Source: Moringa oleifera
Lineage: Eukaryota > Streptophyta > Magnoliopsida > Brassicales > Moringaceae
Reading direction: 5' to 3'
Assembly: GCA_021397835.1 (NCBI GenBank)
Contig: JAJFZO010000609.1
Location: 10,604,001 to 10,668,000 of the forward strand
DNA length: 64,000 bases
This document shows, one piece after another, positions 15,503-29,800 of this stretch (position 1 is the stretch's first letter; each line of letters opens with the position of its first letter). A program made the translations under genes and the position numbers. A model generated the notes under the pieces. That model had not been told where the DNA came from. It saw nothing but the letters and a program-made list of their open reading frames with translations, and did no database searches.

Positions 15503-18500
15503 TTTCAACATTGTTGTTTTGGAGATCCGATTGGCTGAAGAGAAGACGCGCACCTGGTGTAGAGGAAATCGTGATGAAGTGGGCCTTTCGTAAACTAATG
15601 AATCTGCAAGAACTGAATGAAAATTATACACAAGAATTCCCATATCCTTTCAGTTGGATATACTACTCCGAGACCACTCACCGGTTCGGGATTGGTGATT
15701 AAGCTCCTTGCTGCTCCCTCTTGTCTCTTTCCTCGAGGAAAACAGACTTCACTAAACAAGGCGGTCTCTGCTGGGTACGCTCTCCCGGGTACCCGAGCAC
15801 CCGGACCGGCACCCGTTTAGTACATATTTTATTAAGATATAAAGACAACAAAAATGATTAATAATTTTTTAACCCATTAAATTACCTAAAGAATTAATAT
15901 ACAACAATCTCAGTTGATGATTAATAATTTTCAAAATAAAATGAATTGAAATTAATTTTAAATAATATATAAAAAATTGATAGATAATGAAGTTATCTAT
16001 CCAATTTAAAAGATTATATAATAAACATAAAATAAATATAAAAAACTTTAAACTATATTTGTTTTCAATTTTACATTTTGAAGAACAAATTATATTAATT
16101 TTATGAAAGTATATTTAGATCTCATTAGAAAATCAAATATTAAAAATTTAAAATAACAATAATATTTCATTAAATATAACATTTATTTTTTATTTTTATT
16201 ATTTCATTGTTAACTTTTCAAATTTCTTGCAAAAATGTCTTAAATTTTTTTAAAAAAAATCTCCTATAATTTCATATTTATGAAATTCTTTGGCATCCAA
16301 ACTATAATAGATGCAAATTTATTTTTTTAACTATTTGTTTCATTAATTAAGACATATCTCATTTGATCATAAAAATAAAAAAAGATAAAGATCATAAAAA
16401 CAGTTTAATTCTACTATTTTCTTAACTTATTTTTTCATAAAACTAACATTTTTTTTTCTTTTTACCTCCTTATGTTTGCTAAAATATCCCTTTTTAATTT
16501 CCTTATAAATTATAAAAAAAACCAGTTTTTAGTAAGCAAAAAATGCACTTTATAAATTTTAGTAGAGTGAAATAAAGTTATCTCATTTTAAGTAATATCT
16601 TGTTTTTTATATTTGAGTTTATTTAAATTTTTTAAGATTTTAAAAAATCAAAATTAAATAATAATATTTTAAAATAAAAAATGAAGAAGTTTAAAAATAT
16701 TATAAACATTAAATATATAAGAATCCCAAGCCTAAATCCAAAAAAAAAAATATTATATTTAAATAAACTCGAACATGAAATTATCATATAGAATAACAAA
16801 AACCTACTCCACTCTATAAATTATAAAAGTCAACTTTCTTTTGACACAAAATTTGACATTTTTCCATAACTCAAAAAAAAGAAGAAGCAAATATAGAAAT
16901 GTATAAACAAAATGTTTGTCTTTATAAAAATAAATGAAGATAACAATAAAACAAATCTCTTTTTTTCGTCATCAAATAAAACATCCAATAATTAAAAAAA
17001 TCTTAAAAAAAAAGAACTTGCATGTACTTTCTTTCATATGTATAGAAGTTTAACAAGTTCAAGACTTAAGATTTCTCATACTTCAAGACATTCTTGTTAA
17101 TATACAAAATTTGAATAACAAAGTAAAAAAACTAAAAACAAAAGGTAAATCTAATAAAAAAAATTGTGGTTTTAATTTCATTAAACTTTTGATGTGGCGA
17201 AGAGTTAAGAAAATTATCTATATGTTGTTATTAATATTTTAAAATTGTATTTATCATTAAATAAATTTAAAGACAAATCTAATATTTTAAATTTTTTAAA
17301 AAATACAAAATAAAAAATACATTTATTTTGATAATATTTAAAAATATAAAAATTATATACATGCCATGTGTATGTAAAAATATTAATATTAATAAAAATT
17401 TTATATTAAAATTTTAATACAAATATAAATTTTAAATAGATATATTTTTTTATAAATTTTAATTTGTAATTATGAATAAAATATAAAATTTATTGATGTA
17501 ATTAATTTTTAAAATTATAAAAATATTTAACATTAATAATTTTTAAAATAAATATCATTTATTGACTATAAAAAAACTTAAAAAGTGTTCTGGATTTTTT
17601 ATATATACATATGTATAACTTTTATTTTTATATTAAAATATAAAATCTTATTTTTATCCCTCAGGTATTTGATACCATGAAACAATTTTGAGCTTGGATT
17701 AGTAATTAGTGATACTGTCTAATTATAAAACTTACTGGTCCAGGATGTTCATGTTAAATGCAATCAAAGAAAAAAATCGTCAAAACTTATTGATGATCGT
17801 TCTTCTGGCTTAATTACCAAAACTGACTCCATGTTTCCTCGCAGTGAGTAATTCTTGAAAATAGTTTGCAAACACTCGGATCAATTAACTTGTTCGTATG
17901 AGAAAGGCAAGACAATCAAGAAGCAAATCTCAATATTACCAATCAAGAAGTGGAATCTTGAAAGCGAAAAACAGGAAACTCATGAAGAAACCAGAGCAGA
18001 TTAAAGAAAAGAATCCTTAAAGCTGCAAGAGCCATTGCTTATCATTTTTGTGGTTTAATTACCTCAATATTCACACAGTGAGTACGAGATTCTTCGAAAA
18101 GGCTGACTAAGCCTCTACCTCTCTCTGCATCTGTGCAACCATGTAATCTCCCTGTCATTTCTCTCTGAACATTCAGGATTCCCTCTCAAAGTTCCTAATC
18201 TCCAAGACTTCTCTCTCTTTCTCTTCCCGCGAGCAAAGCCCCAATTTATAGCCATCGATTCCCACCGGGTGTTGGTCTTCAAATCAAGCTTGAACTGGCT
18301 TGGACTTGGGCCCACTTTTTCTTAATTAGTCTGTTAGTGAATTGGGCTTTCCCTCGGCTTTCTTAAGTTTGGGCCACATAAAAACCGACTTCTTTAGTTT
18401 ATTTTTTAAAAATTTACACATTTGAAATTTTGTAATTTTGTTTAAAATATTTTATAAATAAAAAATAATCTAAAATTTAAAAAGATAGATTTAAGCTAGA

Positions 18501-21500
18501 GCGTATAATTTATTTGAATCATTGTTGAAATATTTTAATGATATTATTATTATTAATTTTTTTATATTTATTTGAATGGATGTCTAATTTATATAAATTA
18601 AAAATTAGATTTATATTTGATCCAATGATACAGAATTTAAATTAAAAGTTGTATATAATTCAAATCTTTTATATATAATACATATGCTAAACATATATGT
18701 TCTTTCAGAATATATATTTATTTATTTATGATTATTGCAATAGCCATATGCTATTCTATAAAAATAGAACATAAAATCTTAGAGTTAACAACTTTTCTCC
18801 GACATCCTCAGAAAACAGGTGGAGTGGGAAAATCGCTTCCACGTGCAGCCGACTCGTCACTTCACATACATACGGGCTTACACACACAGACGTGTGAACA
18901 CTCATGCCTTTATACATTAGCCAGTACGAACGACTAAATTGGCGGTACAGTCAATAAAATAACAAGTTCGGAAAATGATAAAAGGTGATATAGATGTACC
19001 TGTCCAAACAGTAGACATGATAACAATCATCTGCTAATGCATTAATTAGTATCCATGGAGAATTCAATGTGACCATTTATAATCTTAGCATCCTGTTTGC
19101 ATGCACTAGGCACTACGATGGATCCCCGTGGACTTTATGCTAACTTGGATTTATTAATTTCGGTTGATATTTAAAATAGTTTATAAAATATTTAAAATTT
19201 TAGAATATATTATCAGTTTTAATCATAATCAGTCTCGTCTATCTGATTCATAGTCTATTGTTTCCCATCTCATCGACCCATTTGGCATGGAGGACAGTGG
19301 GGCTGGTTCAGCACACTATAATGGGTCAAATTAAAACACTGGTGGGCACGACCTGAGGTTATAGCTTTCACGAGACAAACAGACACAGAGGGAGACGTTG
19401 TAATGGGCATTCAAACATGCAAGTGGGCAAAATCAACGAGACCGAGTAGCACCTCAGACTGTGGGGACGTATACCCACGGCACCGCTTGGTCTATTATTC
19501 AGAACCACATGGAAATAAATGTGTGGATCTTCTGCTCTCATGGTTTATTTTTACTGTAATTTCATAAAATATATCTGATAATTAAATAAAATAAATAAAT
19601 TTATTCCATTTCTGTTGAAGCTAAAGTTAGCAAAAAAACATATATAAGGCAAAAATAAAAAGAGAGAGAGAGAGAGAGAAGCTATTAATATAATTGGGTT
19701 GGTGACAAAATTTAGGTACGTACCACAAAGTAAGTTTGTTTAAAGTCACGAGATGGTTAAGAAAATTCATCCCAACAGTAAAATTAATCAAATTAATTGA
19801 TAATAAAACTATTAGATATTATTTTTAAAATTTGGAAAAATAAAAATTTTAAAAATCACAAAATCAGATGGATCACATTTTTTGTTTTTTTTAAAATGAC
19901 CTAGCACTTTTGGGAGAAAATGATTTTTATATCAAATTATAGAATTTTTAATATATGTATTTTAATTTCTTATTAAATTAAATTTGGTATTACATCTTAC
20001 ATATAAGAAGTTGACTTGTTCCGTACACATGATGTCAAAAAGGAGAAAATTCCCAGGGAAACTTTCAATATATATACACACATTTACAAACACATATGAA
20101 TAGTAATTTTGAAAATGTTTAAAGTAAATTTTATTTAAAATTTAAAAATTTTCTTTTCTACAATCAAAGTTTAATTTTTAAAATGTGTTTAAACAAATTA
20201 TAATTTATCAAATCAAATTAAATTTTATTAAAAAATTTTAATATTTAAAATATTTAAATTAGAGATATTTTACAATAAAATTTGACTTCAATTTTTCATA
20301 AATATAAAAAATATTTTAGATACCATCACATCAAAAAAATAAAAAAAAATTAAATACTAAAAATATATTTTTAAAAAGTTTATTATAAAAAATTTAAAAA
20401 TTCATAAAAAAATTTCGTAAATGAAAAATTATGTCAATTTAAGAGATAAAATCATAATGGAGTTTAGAATCTATTTGAACAATTTTTTAAATACTTCAAT
20501 AATAAAAATACCATTAATTTTTATAATTATTTTTATAATTAAGATATATTTTAAATAAAAATTAATAAATGAGGTTTGTTTGGAGAAGTTTTAAAAATTT
20601 AAGTTTAATTAGAAAAAAATATAAAATTTAGAATTTAAAATAATATGTACTCCAATGTTTATTTTAATATTTATTTAAAATAAAAAGGTTATTGAATTAA
20701 GTAAATTAATAAAAGATTGAAAAGGAAAAATTGAAATTCCCCATCAAAAATCCATTGAATGCTTTTGGGTAATACAGTTTACTTAGTTTGAAAAAAATAG
20801 AAAGAGGGTTAGGTTATTAACCAAAGGAAGGGGGACGTAATCGGAAATAGAGAATCAATTCCAAGTAATTAAGAGAGAGAAAAAAAAAAAGAAAAAAAAG
20901 GAGGGAAAGTGACGGCCTGCCTTCCTCCCTTGACTCTTTTCAAAACCATCGCGAGCGAGGACTTTGACCATTACTTTTCCCCCACCTTCCCATGGCGGGC
21001 TGCTCTCTCTCTCTCTCTCTCTTCTGTAATACTTTTCCAAGAGCCCGATTAACGGACAACTATAATTCCTCCATTGGGCAGACTGATTATACAGTGTTTG
21101 TGGTGCTAGTGGCTTGGTTATTCTCTGCCGTCAATCTCTTTTGTTTTGTTTTTCTTGTCATCTGTGAGAATTATGGCTCTTCTTTTATACTTTTTCTCAC
21201 ATTTTCAAAACCCTATCTGATCTCTCTGGCCCCCTCGATCTGAGCTTCACCGCTGTCTTCTTAATTAACAGGATCCAGCTGCTACAGAGACCTCCATCCA
21301 AAAAGGGTACTTTGCTTTAATTGTTTTGCTAGTTGTTATGCAAGACTCTTTCTCCTTCTTCTTCTCTCGGCAGACGACTTGCATATTTTTCAAATGAAGA
21401 ATCTACCGAAGGAGGACAAAGGCAGAGACATAATCAAATGACATAAAATCAAGGGGGGCAGTGTAGAGATCCAACGAAGAAAAAGGGATCTCTTATGCTG

Positions 21501-21538
21501 CTTGCGTAATTCTTCGCTTGATCGCAATTCATACTCTC
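15503..21538. other. AT-rich gene-poor region
   Basis: About 6 kb with no recognisable gene. 15.83-17.7 kb and 19.75-20.75 kb are extremely AT-rich with many short A and T runs. At 17.74-18.11 kb two imperfect copies of a segment sharing TTAATTACC and CAGTGAGTA occur about 240 bp apart. At 18.30-18.38 kb several TGGGCC/TGGGCT words suggest an orphan promoter. A GA repeat lies at 19661-19679. The stretch from about 20.9 kb is the promoter and leader of the bHLH gene, with CT tracts near 21005-21021 and 21350-21368. Confidence 0.5.
19661..19679. repeat. (AG)n microsatellite
   Basis: A run of about nine to ten AG units in intergenic DNA. No function is evident. Confidence 0.9.
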
Positions 21539-24101
21539 ATGGACGCCGCCTTCCTCCTTGAGGAGCAGTTTCGCAGCCACTTTTTCCGATCGTTAATGCA
21601 GTCTTTCGGCTGCACGTACTTCTGCTTATGGTCATACTTTCCCCAGACTAAGTATTATCTCCAATCCTCGCTTCCTCCTCTGTCATACCCATTTGAATAT
21701 GCTGTATTGTTAATGCATGTATGCATCGTTTTGGTTGCTTAATCATGTTTCAATGCTTAATTAACAGCTGTTTGCTCTCGTTTGATGGATATTACGATGA
21801 AGGCGACGACCAACCAAGCACTTCTTCTGGAAGTTTAGCCTCCAGGCTCTTCAGAGAATATCAGCAATCAGTAATCAGTCTTGAAACTGAGTATGTCGTT
21901 CTATAGCAAAGCTATAACGTTCTGTTTAAGCTGATTAATAAGCACTTATCGATCGAATTAATAATTCTCATGTTCTTGGGGTTTCGTTCTCAATTTGCAG
22001 CCACTTGCCAGGACTAGCATTCAGGAACGCCCGTCCCTACATGGAACTGAGGAGACCAGAATTCCAAAGACTGTCATACAGTGAGACACAGCGCCGATTC
22101 TATCAGGTAATTGATAACGACGATCCAGCAAGATTGAATAATGCAATTTTGCAGGCTATAGTTTGCCAGGATGTATAGCTAACTTAATCTCCTGATGTTC
22201 TTTCTCACAGGAAGCAAGGATTCAGGTTCGTCACTTTGTTGATGAGATCTGATCAATGAGCTTAATTATATATTTACTATGAAATTACAATCAATCCTGA
22301 AAGTGGTTTCTGTTTAACTTCTGTAATGCCTGCAGACAGCAGTGTTCATGGGGTGCAGGACTGGAGAGATTGAGTTAGGCTTATCTAAGACCACCCAAGT
22401 AGTAAACTGATCACTGCAAGTCTTCTTTTTTGATTGATTGAAATGCATATATATATATATATAGTGTTAATTTATGCTTATGCTTCTTGTTTGATGTTTA
22501 GGTTAATAACCTGGAAACGGGGATGAGGGAACTCTTCCCAGATGACTTTATGCGATCATCTCCGGTGGGAGAGGCGGCTCCGCCGCCTGGCGAACAAAAC
22601 CGGCCTTCATCATCTTCGTCATCATTGAGATCGCTGGATAGCCCATCAGAGTTATCTCCTTTTATCTTTAATATCCAAACCACATCGCATATACCCGAAA
22701 CACTCGCGGCAGAAGTTAATCCTCCATTGCAGCCGTTGCCAAGCTCAGCTAGTACTCATCCACACCAAGACGCCATGCAAGCTGTGGCTCATATCAGAAG
22801 CATGATCAACTTACCAAGCGGAGAGAGTGAAGAAGCCGCCATGACAAGAGCAATCCTCGCCGTGTTAACTTCCCCTTCTTCTTCTACGTCTTCTTCAACG
22901 CAACAGCAACAACCCCACCAACAGCAGAACTTGACTTACAATTACTTTCTAAACCCAAAAGCTAGTGCTTTCAAGAGATACTCCTCGGGTTTATCCCCGA
23001 GAACACAAATCACAGGAGCCAATCTAGCAAGGAGAAGTATGCTCAAACGGGCAATCTCTTATTATCAAAGGCTAAATGTTTTCAGACGTGAACAGATGAT
23101 CGCTAGCCGGCCGACTAGCACTCAGTTGCATCATATGATATCGGAGAGAAAAAGACGTGAGAAGCTCAACGAAAGCTTTCAGGCATTGCGATCCCTTCTT
23201 CCTCCTGGAACGAAGGTATAACAGATCATATCCTTAATTATATCACATTCTGCTTTGATTCTATTGGGTTACAGATTACTTTACGAGTATAATATCCCTT
23301 TAATCTCTTTTATCGTCGATATATAGAAAGACAAAGCATCAGTGCTTACTAGTGCGAGGGAGTACTTAACTTCTTTGAAAACTCAAATTGCTGAGCTTAC
23401 TCAAAGGAACAAGAAGTTAGAGGCAAAGGGGCCATCGTCATCACAAGGTCGTGATCATCATCAAGAACTGAGTGGTTCATCAAACGAAAGGATTACCGTT
23501 CGAGTCACCCATGTATCTGAACCTTCATCGGAAGAGAGAATCATCGACTTGTCTGTGATCGCAAGAGGAGAATGCCCCACCGACGATCTGGTTATACGCT
23601 TACTAGAATTCTTGAAGCAAGCTAACACTGTGAGCCTCATGTCCATGGAAGCCAGAACCCAGATCGCAGCAGAAGCTGGTTTTCTCAATCTTGTGAACTT
23701 CACACTCAAAATTGAGGTACGGACACGTTCAAGATCCTGTCTGAAATGATTCCTGTCTTCGTATGACATGCATTGCACTAACCTAGATCTAGTAAAGGTA
23801 ACAGCATTAGCTTAGTTTCCGGATCCACTGAAAACTGTCTGACTGCCTGGAAACTGAAGTCCCTCGTGAATTAAAGAAATCTGTAAAGGGTAAAGAAAAG
23901 CTAACTACCTGTGAAGCAATAATAATATTATTTATTATTTAATTAAATAATTAATTAATAAAGAAAATATTTATTTTTTCTTCTTTTTAATCTCTCTTGC
24001 TTGTGACACGTGGTTGGCTAATTTGATGAATTCAGGGTGAATGGGACGAGGCTGCATTCCAGGAGGCGATAAGAAGGGTCGCTGCTGACGTGGCACATTA
24101 A
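21539..24101 (+). CDS. bHLH041: bHLH transcription factor, bHLH041-like
   Basis: Nuclear basic helix-loop-helix DNA-binding protein. Eight exons: 21539-21651, 21768-21890, 22001-22106, 22211-22225, 22336-22398, 22502-23215, 23327-23716, 24036-24101, giving 529 residues. The N-terminal domain (FRSLMQSFGCTYFCLWSYFP, then GSLASRLFREYQQSV, RFYQEARIQ, AVFMGCRTGEIELGLS) is the one typical of bHLH041 (At5g56960). Intron 5 joins ...KTTQ to VNNLE. The basic region HHMISERKRREKLNESF has the His-Glu-Arg set that reads E-box/G-box CANNTG sites. The first helix, loop and second helix span LRSLLPPGTKKDKASVLTSA and are cut by intron 6. A C-terminal ACT-like fold (ITVRVTHVS, LVIRLLEFLKQANTVSLMSM) follows. 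Exon 4 is only 15 nt (EARIQ). Gene order next to NAP1, S16 and CKX matches Arabidopsis chromosome 5. Confidence 0.93.
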
Positions 24102-26844
24102 TAAGAAAAGGCAAAGGCATCAACTTCCCTTATACACGTGTGATTGATAAATTTACCTACCTATCTATATATATATTATCTGTAATAGAAAAAATAATTT
24201 CATAACCATTAACCCAGTCCACCATAATTTTTCATTAGAGCGGCGGCGCTCCATCCTAGCCAATGGTGCTCCATCCTTTTGCCCTAATCACAGCCGTTCA
24301 TCTCACTGACGCTGTATTACATACTATATTACTGAAATTAGTGTTTTTTGTATACGTGAGGTGGTGCTGCGATTTCTTGTATCAACGAATTCATGTGTCG
24401 CCCAAATTGACTGCAATTTTATAAGGCTGCGACTGTGAGAGTGACAGATTGATAAAGGGATCCATTCAGAGTCGGTCCAACGTCAAAAAGATTAGTTTTC
24501 CGAGGTTAACCCATCGGTGGCGTCCAACAACCCTTGTAGCTTTCTAGGGTCTGAGTTCGATATCATATTATATTTTAGCAATTGAACTAGTAATTAATGT
24601 ATTGATTTTTGCTAAGTCGAACTAGCAATCCTTGGATTATTTAGACCTTGATGTAGATTATTAAGTTGTGGGTCGTTGTTTTTCTTGATGAAATTCAAAG
24701 GAAGGCATCAGAGACGGCAGTATTGACTATATATAATTTTCTCGGTCATAGAATCTATGTAGCTTGTTTTGGTCAATTAATGTGTTAAAGTGAGTGGAGA
24801 CCATAGTTCCGTGAGGACACGTATGAGAGATGAACTATATAAATAATTATATGTATAATTATATGCTGCAATTAATAATTGGATTTACCAAATTATAATA
24901 AAAAGATTGTAATAATGTTTTGTTGCTGAGGTTGGATTTTTTGATATTGCCAAATTCTTTAAAAGACATAAAGCCATTATTCTTTATGTTTTCTTTTAGA
25001 ATAAGAGTGAAACAAAATTTTAGGGCATGGTTTGAAAAATAATAGTGTGATTAACGTTAATTAACAATGGTAGAAGTCATTTTAGTGTGTGTTATTCAAG
25101 TGTAAATTATTGGAAGTGTAAATATTCATGATAATCTTCTTGGTGACGTGGGTAGGTAACTTGTAGCCATCTATGATGAAAAACCAAGATATCTTCTCCG
25201 ACAACAATCTAGAATTTCCCTTTTTGTTGTTTTCTACCTTTTTTTGTTTTTTTGGGAGTCTAACTCCTTATGGGCAAGTGCAACAACTCGTGAATCTTCC
25301 TCTGAATATAAAGAAAACTAGAGATGGAATGTTGAAAAGGGGGAGGAGAAAATGAAACCCACACAGTCTCTGTTTCTTCTACCAAACAGGGAAGGGTCCC
25401 AAAACAATGCACAGGCCATAAGGCAAGCTGAGGAGTCCTTTTCAAGAGCCTAAAAAGATCCTCTGTTTTGCCTTTCTTGTTGCCTTTTCTTCAACACTTA
25501 GTGGATCCCACGTGTGGAAACTGAGGCCTGTTCCGAATCTTCTTCCAGGCTTACTTTTTCTTGGTAGTCTAAGGTGGGCACATGGCTGCTGGGAGGTCTC
25601 TTGCGGGGAGCCAGGAGGCAGAGATTAGCAGAGACTCAGCTGGGTATGGTTTTATGGTCAGATTTTGGTACTGCTCTGTTGTGACGAGTCACGTTGGCTG
25701 CAACCGTGATGTCACGTTGGCGGCAACTGTGATTTTCAAAAGAAGAAATTAAAGTGCACATGAAAGTTAGGAGTTGATTCCTTGAAGGCAGAATCGAAGA
25801 AGAGAGAGAGAATCTGATTGATTTCACTACACATAAAGGCTGCATTGCCCACATTGCTTGTACTGTTAAATCTTCTGTACATTGTACAGTTTCCGGGAGA
25901 CCCTGATTGGTTCCTCTGCTGAACAAAAATTCTTACAGCTTCTCATGAGATTTTGTGAATTTTACTGATTAATTACATCTACAGGTAAATGAGACAAACC
26001 CAAATGTGTTATCAATCTGTTAAGTCTCCCAGTTGTTCTAATGGTTTGGTGGGCTTGCACCCCGCCATTTTTGCTTGGTTGAGGCTGATACGGATAGCTG
26101 CTAAATCAGTAGCTGATGATCAGACAGAGTTGTACCCAGAATTGATCTCCAAAAGGGTAGGAGATTTCTTCAGATCTCCAATGAACATGGCAGAAAGCAG
26201 CATCAGCAACTTAATATCGGTTTTGTGAATTCTGGCACGACTAACTTTTAAGAGTTTAATTTTGCAGTGCAGTCAAATATGTTGAAGAAACCAAATATTT
26301 CTTCACAGAGCATCTTAAGTTTCTCATCAGTACAGTTGATGAAAATTTACAAAAACAAATCTCAACAATGATTTCTACTTTCATGTTTTCCAAAGATTTA
26401 GAAACAACAGATATATGCTGATGGGCATTCCCATAGTCAGAATTCAATACTTCAATGATTTCTTCTATTTCATTAAGCACACTAGTTTTGAGCACATACA
26501 ACATCTAACATTGAGAAGTGAAAGGCAGCTCCAGGAATGCTAGCCAATACCTGCATTCACCCTTCTGCTCTTTAGAATCCACAAAACTTTTCCACCATAT
26601 GAACAAAACTACAGATAAATCTATCATTGTTACAATCAGAAAGAGGATAGCAAGGAACCTTCAGAATGTGACTCCAGACTGAGAGGTACATAGCCTTCAC
26701 TAACCCTTCCGTCAAATTTGTGGCGACGAAGCCGCATTGACCAGTTCCTCAAGCCAAAGGAACTTGCAGGAACCAGGGAGGATGAGACGCAGCAAGGGAA
26801 CTATGGGGGGGAACTTTCTTCTACAGTTTGAGATCATATGCACA
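24102..26844. other. Intergenic region between bHLH041 and RECA2
   Basis: No supported gene. Short ORFs at 25173-25355, 25636-25926 and 25989-26228 match no family I know and have no splice partners. A GCTCCATCCT word occurs twice near 24247-24280. The right end holds the 3' UTR of RECA2, which reads leftward. Confidence 0.45.
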
Positions 26845-29800
26845 TTATGCTTCAACTGCAGCAACTGTTTCTTCGTCCGTGGTATCGGGTGAAGAACTTG
26901 CTGCCGATGGATCTTCTCCATCCACAGCCTCCGTGCTCGATTCCTTACGTGACTCAGCATCAAGAAGCTTCTCTCTAAGCTTAGCCATGAGTTCTTCTCT
27001 CACACTATCATTCTGAGCCAGATAGTGTTTCAAAGCATCTTTGCCGCGGAAGTTCTGGCCATCAAAACCATAGTATGCACCAGCCTTTGAGATGAACTTG
27101 TGCTTTACTCCTAACTCCATGATCTCTGATTCCTTGCAAATTCCCTTGCCAAACTCAAGCTCAAATTGAGCAGTTTTAAATGGGGGTGCAAGCTTGTTCT
27201 TAACAATCTTTACAAGAACTTGACTTCCAGTAGTCTGCACAATATAGAAGCCTTTAAATGCCACATTGACACCAAGAAAATGCAATTTAATAAGATGTAA
27301 TAAAGGAAATAAACAAATCAATCACTATTCTGATGACCTGCCATTTTGTTGTTCATTTTGCTTGCTCAAAGAAGACGGAATCAATTAGGAAAACATGTCC
27401 TATCCTACATGTCGTCAGGCAGAATTTTTTTTTTTTTTTGGGGGGGGGTGTGGTGGGCATGGTAAACCTCCCACAAATGTCCATTTCATAACATAAGCTG
27501 GAACATTTGACAAACTAGATTTCAGTTACCCAGCACTAGGCGGTGCTGCTTCCCCCCAAATCTACTTTCGCAGCCACTGCAGATACCATCTGCACCCTAT
27601 TGAACAGCTAAGAACATGATTTGGTTCAGAGCTGAAATGCAAATTGAGTAAGTTTGACTAAATAAGATACATGATTGTTTGAATTTAGCATTTATTGATC
27701 TTCCAATAGACAGTAAAGTCACTTTACACCAATCAGGTCTTACGGGACCCAAAAGCATATGAAAGTTAAAACGTCATGCAAAAGGAAAGTATAACACAAT
27801 TACAGAAAGGACACATGACAAATATCATCAAAACCATTGGGCCGCAAGTTGAAAGTTAATCAGGTGGAAGGAAAAGAATAAGAATGAACAAGAGGCTACA
27901 ACAAAAATGCATACCTCTTCTCCCTTCTTGATGAGCCCTGTTCTCTTTATATTCAGACGCACTGAAGCATAGAACTTCAAGGCATTACCTCCACACGTAA
28001 CTTCCGTTGGTCCACCGAATCCTCCAAAAGTAGAAAGTTTTGACCTAACCTGAACGCAAATATAATTCATATGGGAAGTATATTCATCAACAATACTACA
28101 ACCTCAACAAGACACATAGAAAGAAATCAAAGTTCATCATAAAAAACACAAACAAACTTCACATCCAGAAGCACGAAGCACATAAATAAAAACAAGCCCC
28201 AATTATGAAGGCTAATCAACTATGCCAGTCATTAAGGCTTACTCTGCTTAGGCACAATAAGGTCCATGCCCCATCTCAAGCTCAGCTCTCAGCCAAATTA
28301 AGAAAACAGATTAAGAATTCAAAAGATGACCTTAAAACTCATCAACTAGCACCAGAAAAAGTCAATTAAAACATGACAAATACAACCATGGGGTAAAGCC
28401 ACTACCTGATTTATAAAGATCAATAAAGTCTGTGATAAAGATAAAGAATGGCTCAATTTGCGAAGTGCTTGGCTCATCAATCTAGCTTGCATGGCCATGT
28501 GGGCATCACCCATCTCACCATCAAGTTCACCTTTAGGCACAAGGGCAGCAACCTGTCATGAAAAATAAACCATAAGCGGAACAGGGAACTGGAGAGAAGA
28601 TGAGGACTTGGAGCTCAAAGAAAAATTATTAAAGACTTGCAGCCATGTAATAATTAAATTAGTGACATGAACCCTAAGATGAACAAACAAATTATTAAAG
28701 CCATTTTCATAAAAATTTCACAGGACATGCAGCAACCACCAATACAAAGTCATCCTTCACCAAACCAGTATGAACCAACAAACCTTACTTACACTGTCAA
28801 CAACAACAACATCCACAGAACCACTTCGGATGAGGGTATCTACAAGACTGAGAGCCTGTTCACCACAATCTGGTTGCGAAAGAAGCAAATTCTCAGTGTC
28901 TACCCCAATAGCCTCAGCCAGTGATGAATCAAGAGCATGCTCGGCATCTACAAAAACACAGTAGCCTGCATACAGACAGAGGAAAATCAGGACTTATGCA
29001 AAGTAGCCCTTCAGTTTCTTTTCTGATAGGGAAAAGAATCCATTACAAAAGACAACAGAGAGAATGCATGATAGTACATATGAAGTACATGAAAGTGAAA
29101 TGTCTCACTAACTATTAGAACTGAAGGCAATACATCAACAAAATCTTGGAAAGAAATTGACTTCACTGTGAGATACTGATATTATACAAAATTTTTAGGA
29201 ATTTTGTTTTAGGATGTGATAAAGCAATTTCTTTTTCCTTGAAGAGGCAATTATTAACTCTGGTCATAAGCACCACATTACAAAATTGCTTCTGGAGTTC
29301 ATTCTTTTCCTGCCAACTGAACCTGGCATACCCTACAACGGATCACATAAGCTAAAGAAATGTTCACCACATGCCACGGGAGTATTGCAATGGAAGCTTC
29401 TAACCTTAAAGAAGCTAACAGGGCAACACATCTCCTACCAATTGACAAGGTGATACACAATTCATGAGCTACCTTCTTCATAAAATATATCCCTGAAGTT
29501 TCTCTAGAGACCTAATGCCAAGGATCCAAAGAACAAAAAAACTGTCACCATGAAGTTCGACTGATGTTGTCTAATAAAAGAAGAATTCGGGGTAACTAAA
29601 CTTTTTTTTTTTTTTTTGTTGAGTAGATTTCTCATAAGGTGCCAGCGGAGTTCCTGCAACCATATTCCCTCCGGAATGCAAAGACTTTGAGTTCTCATAA
29701 GGTTGGAGTAACTAAACTTAGAAGAACACACACTGGAAGAGCCAAAATACAACATATGCACATACAACTCTCGAAAAGAGACTTAATTGCATTTGCTAAC

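Noticed and set aside
15830..17700. AT-rich stretch as a replication origin or matrix attachment region
   Set aside because: AT-richness and A/T runs alone do not support either call.
17790..17830. C/D snoRNA (TGATGA ... CTGA)
   Set aside because: The boxes are only about 30 nt apart, there is no terminal stem, and no rRNA-complementary guide could be recognised.
27430..27450. Retroinsertion at the poly-T/poly-G run in RECA2 intron 7
   Set aside because: No flanking target duplication could be found.
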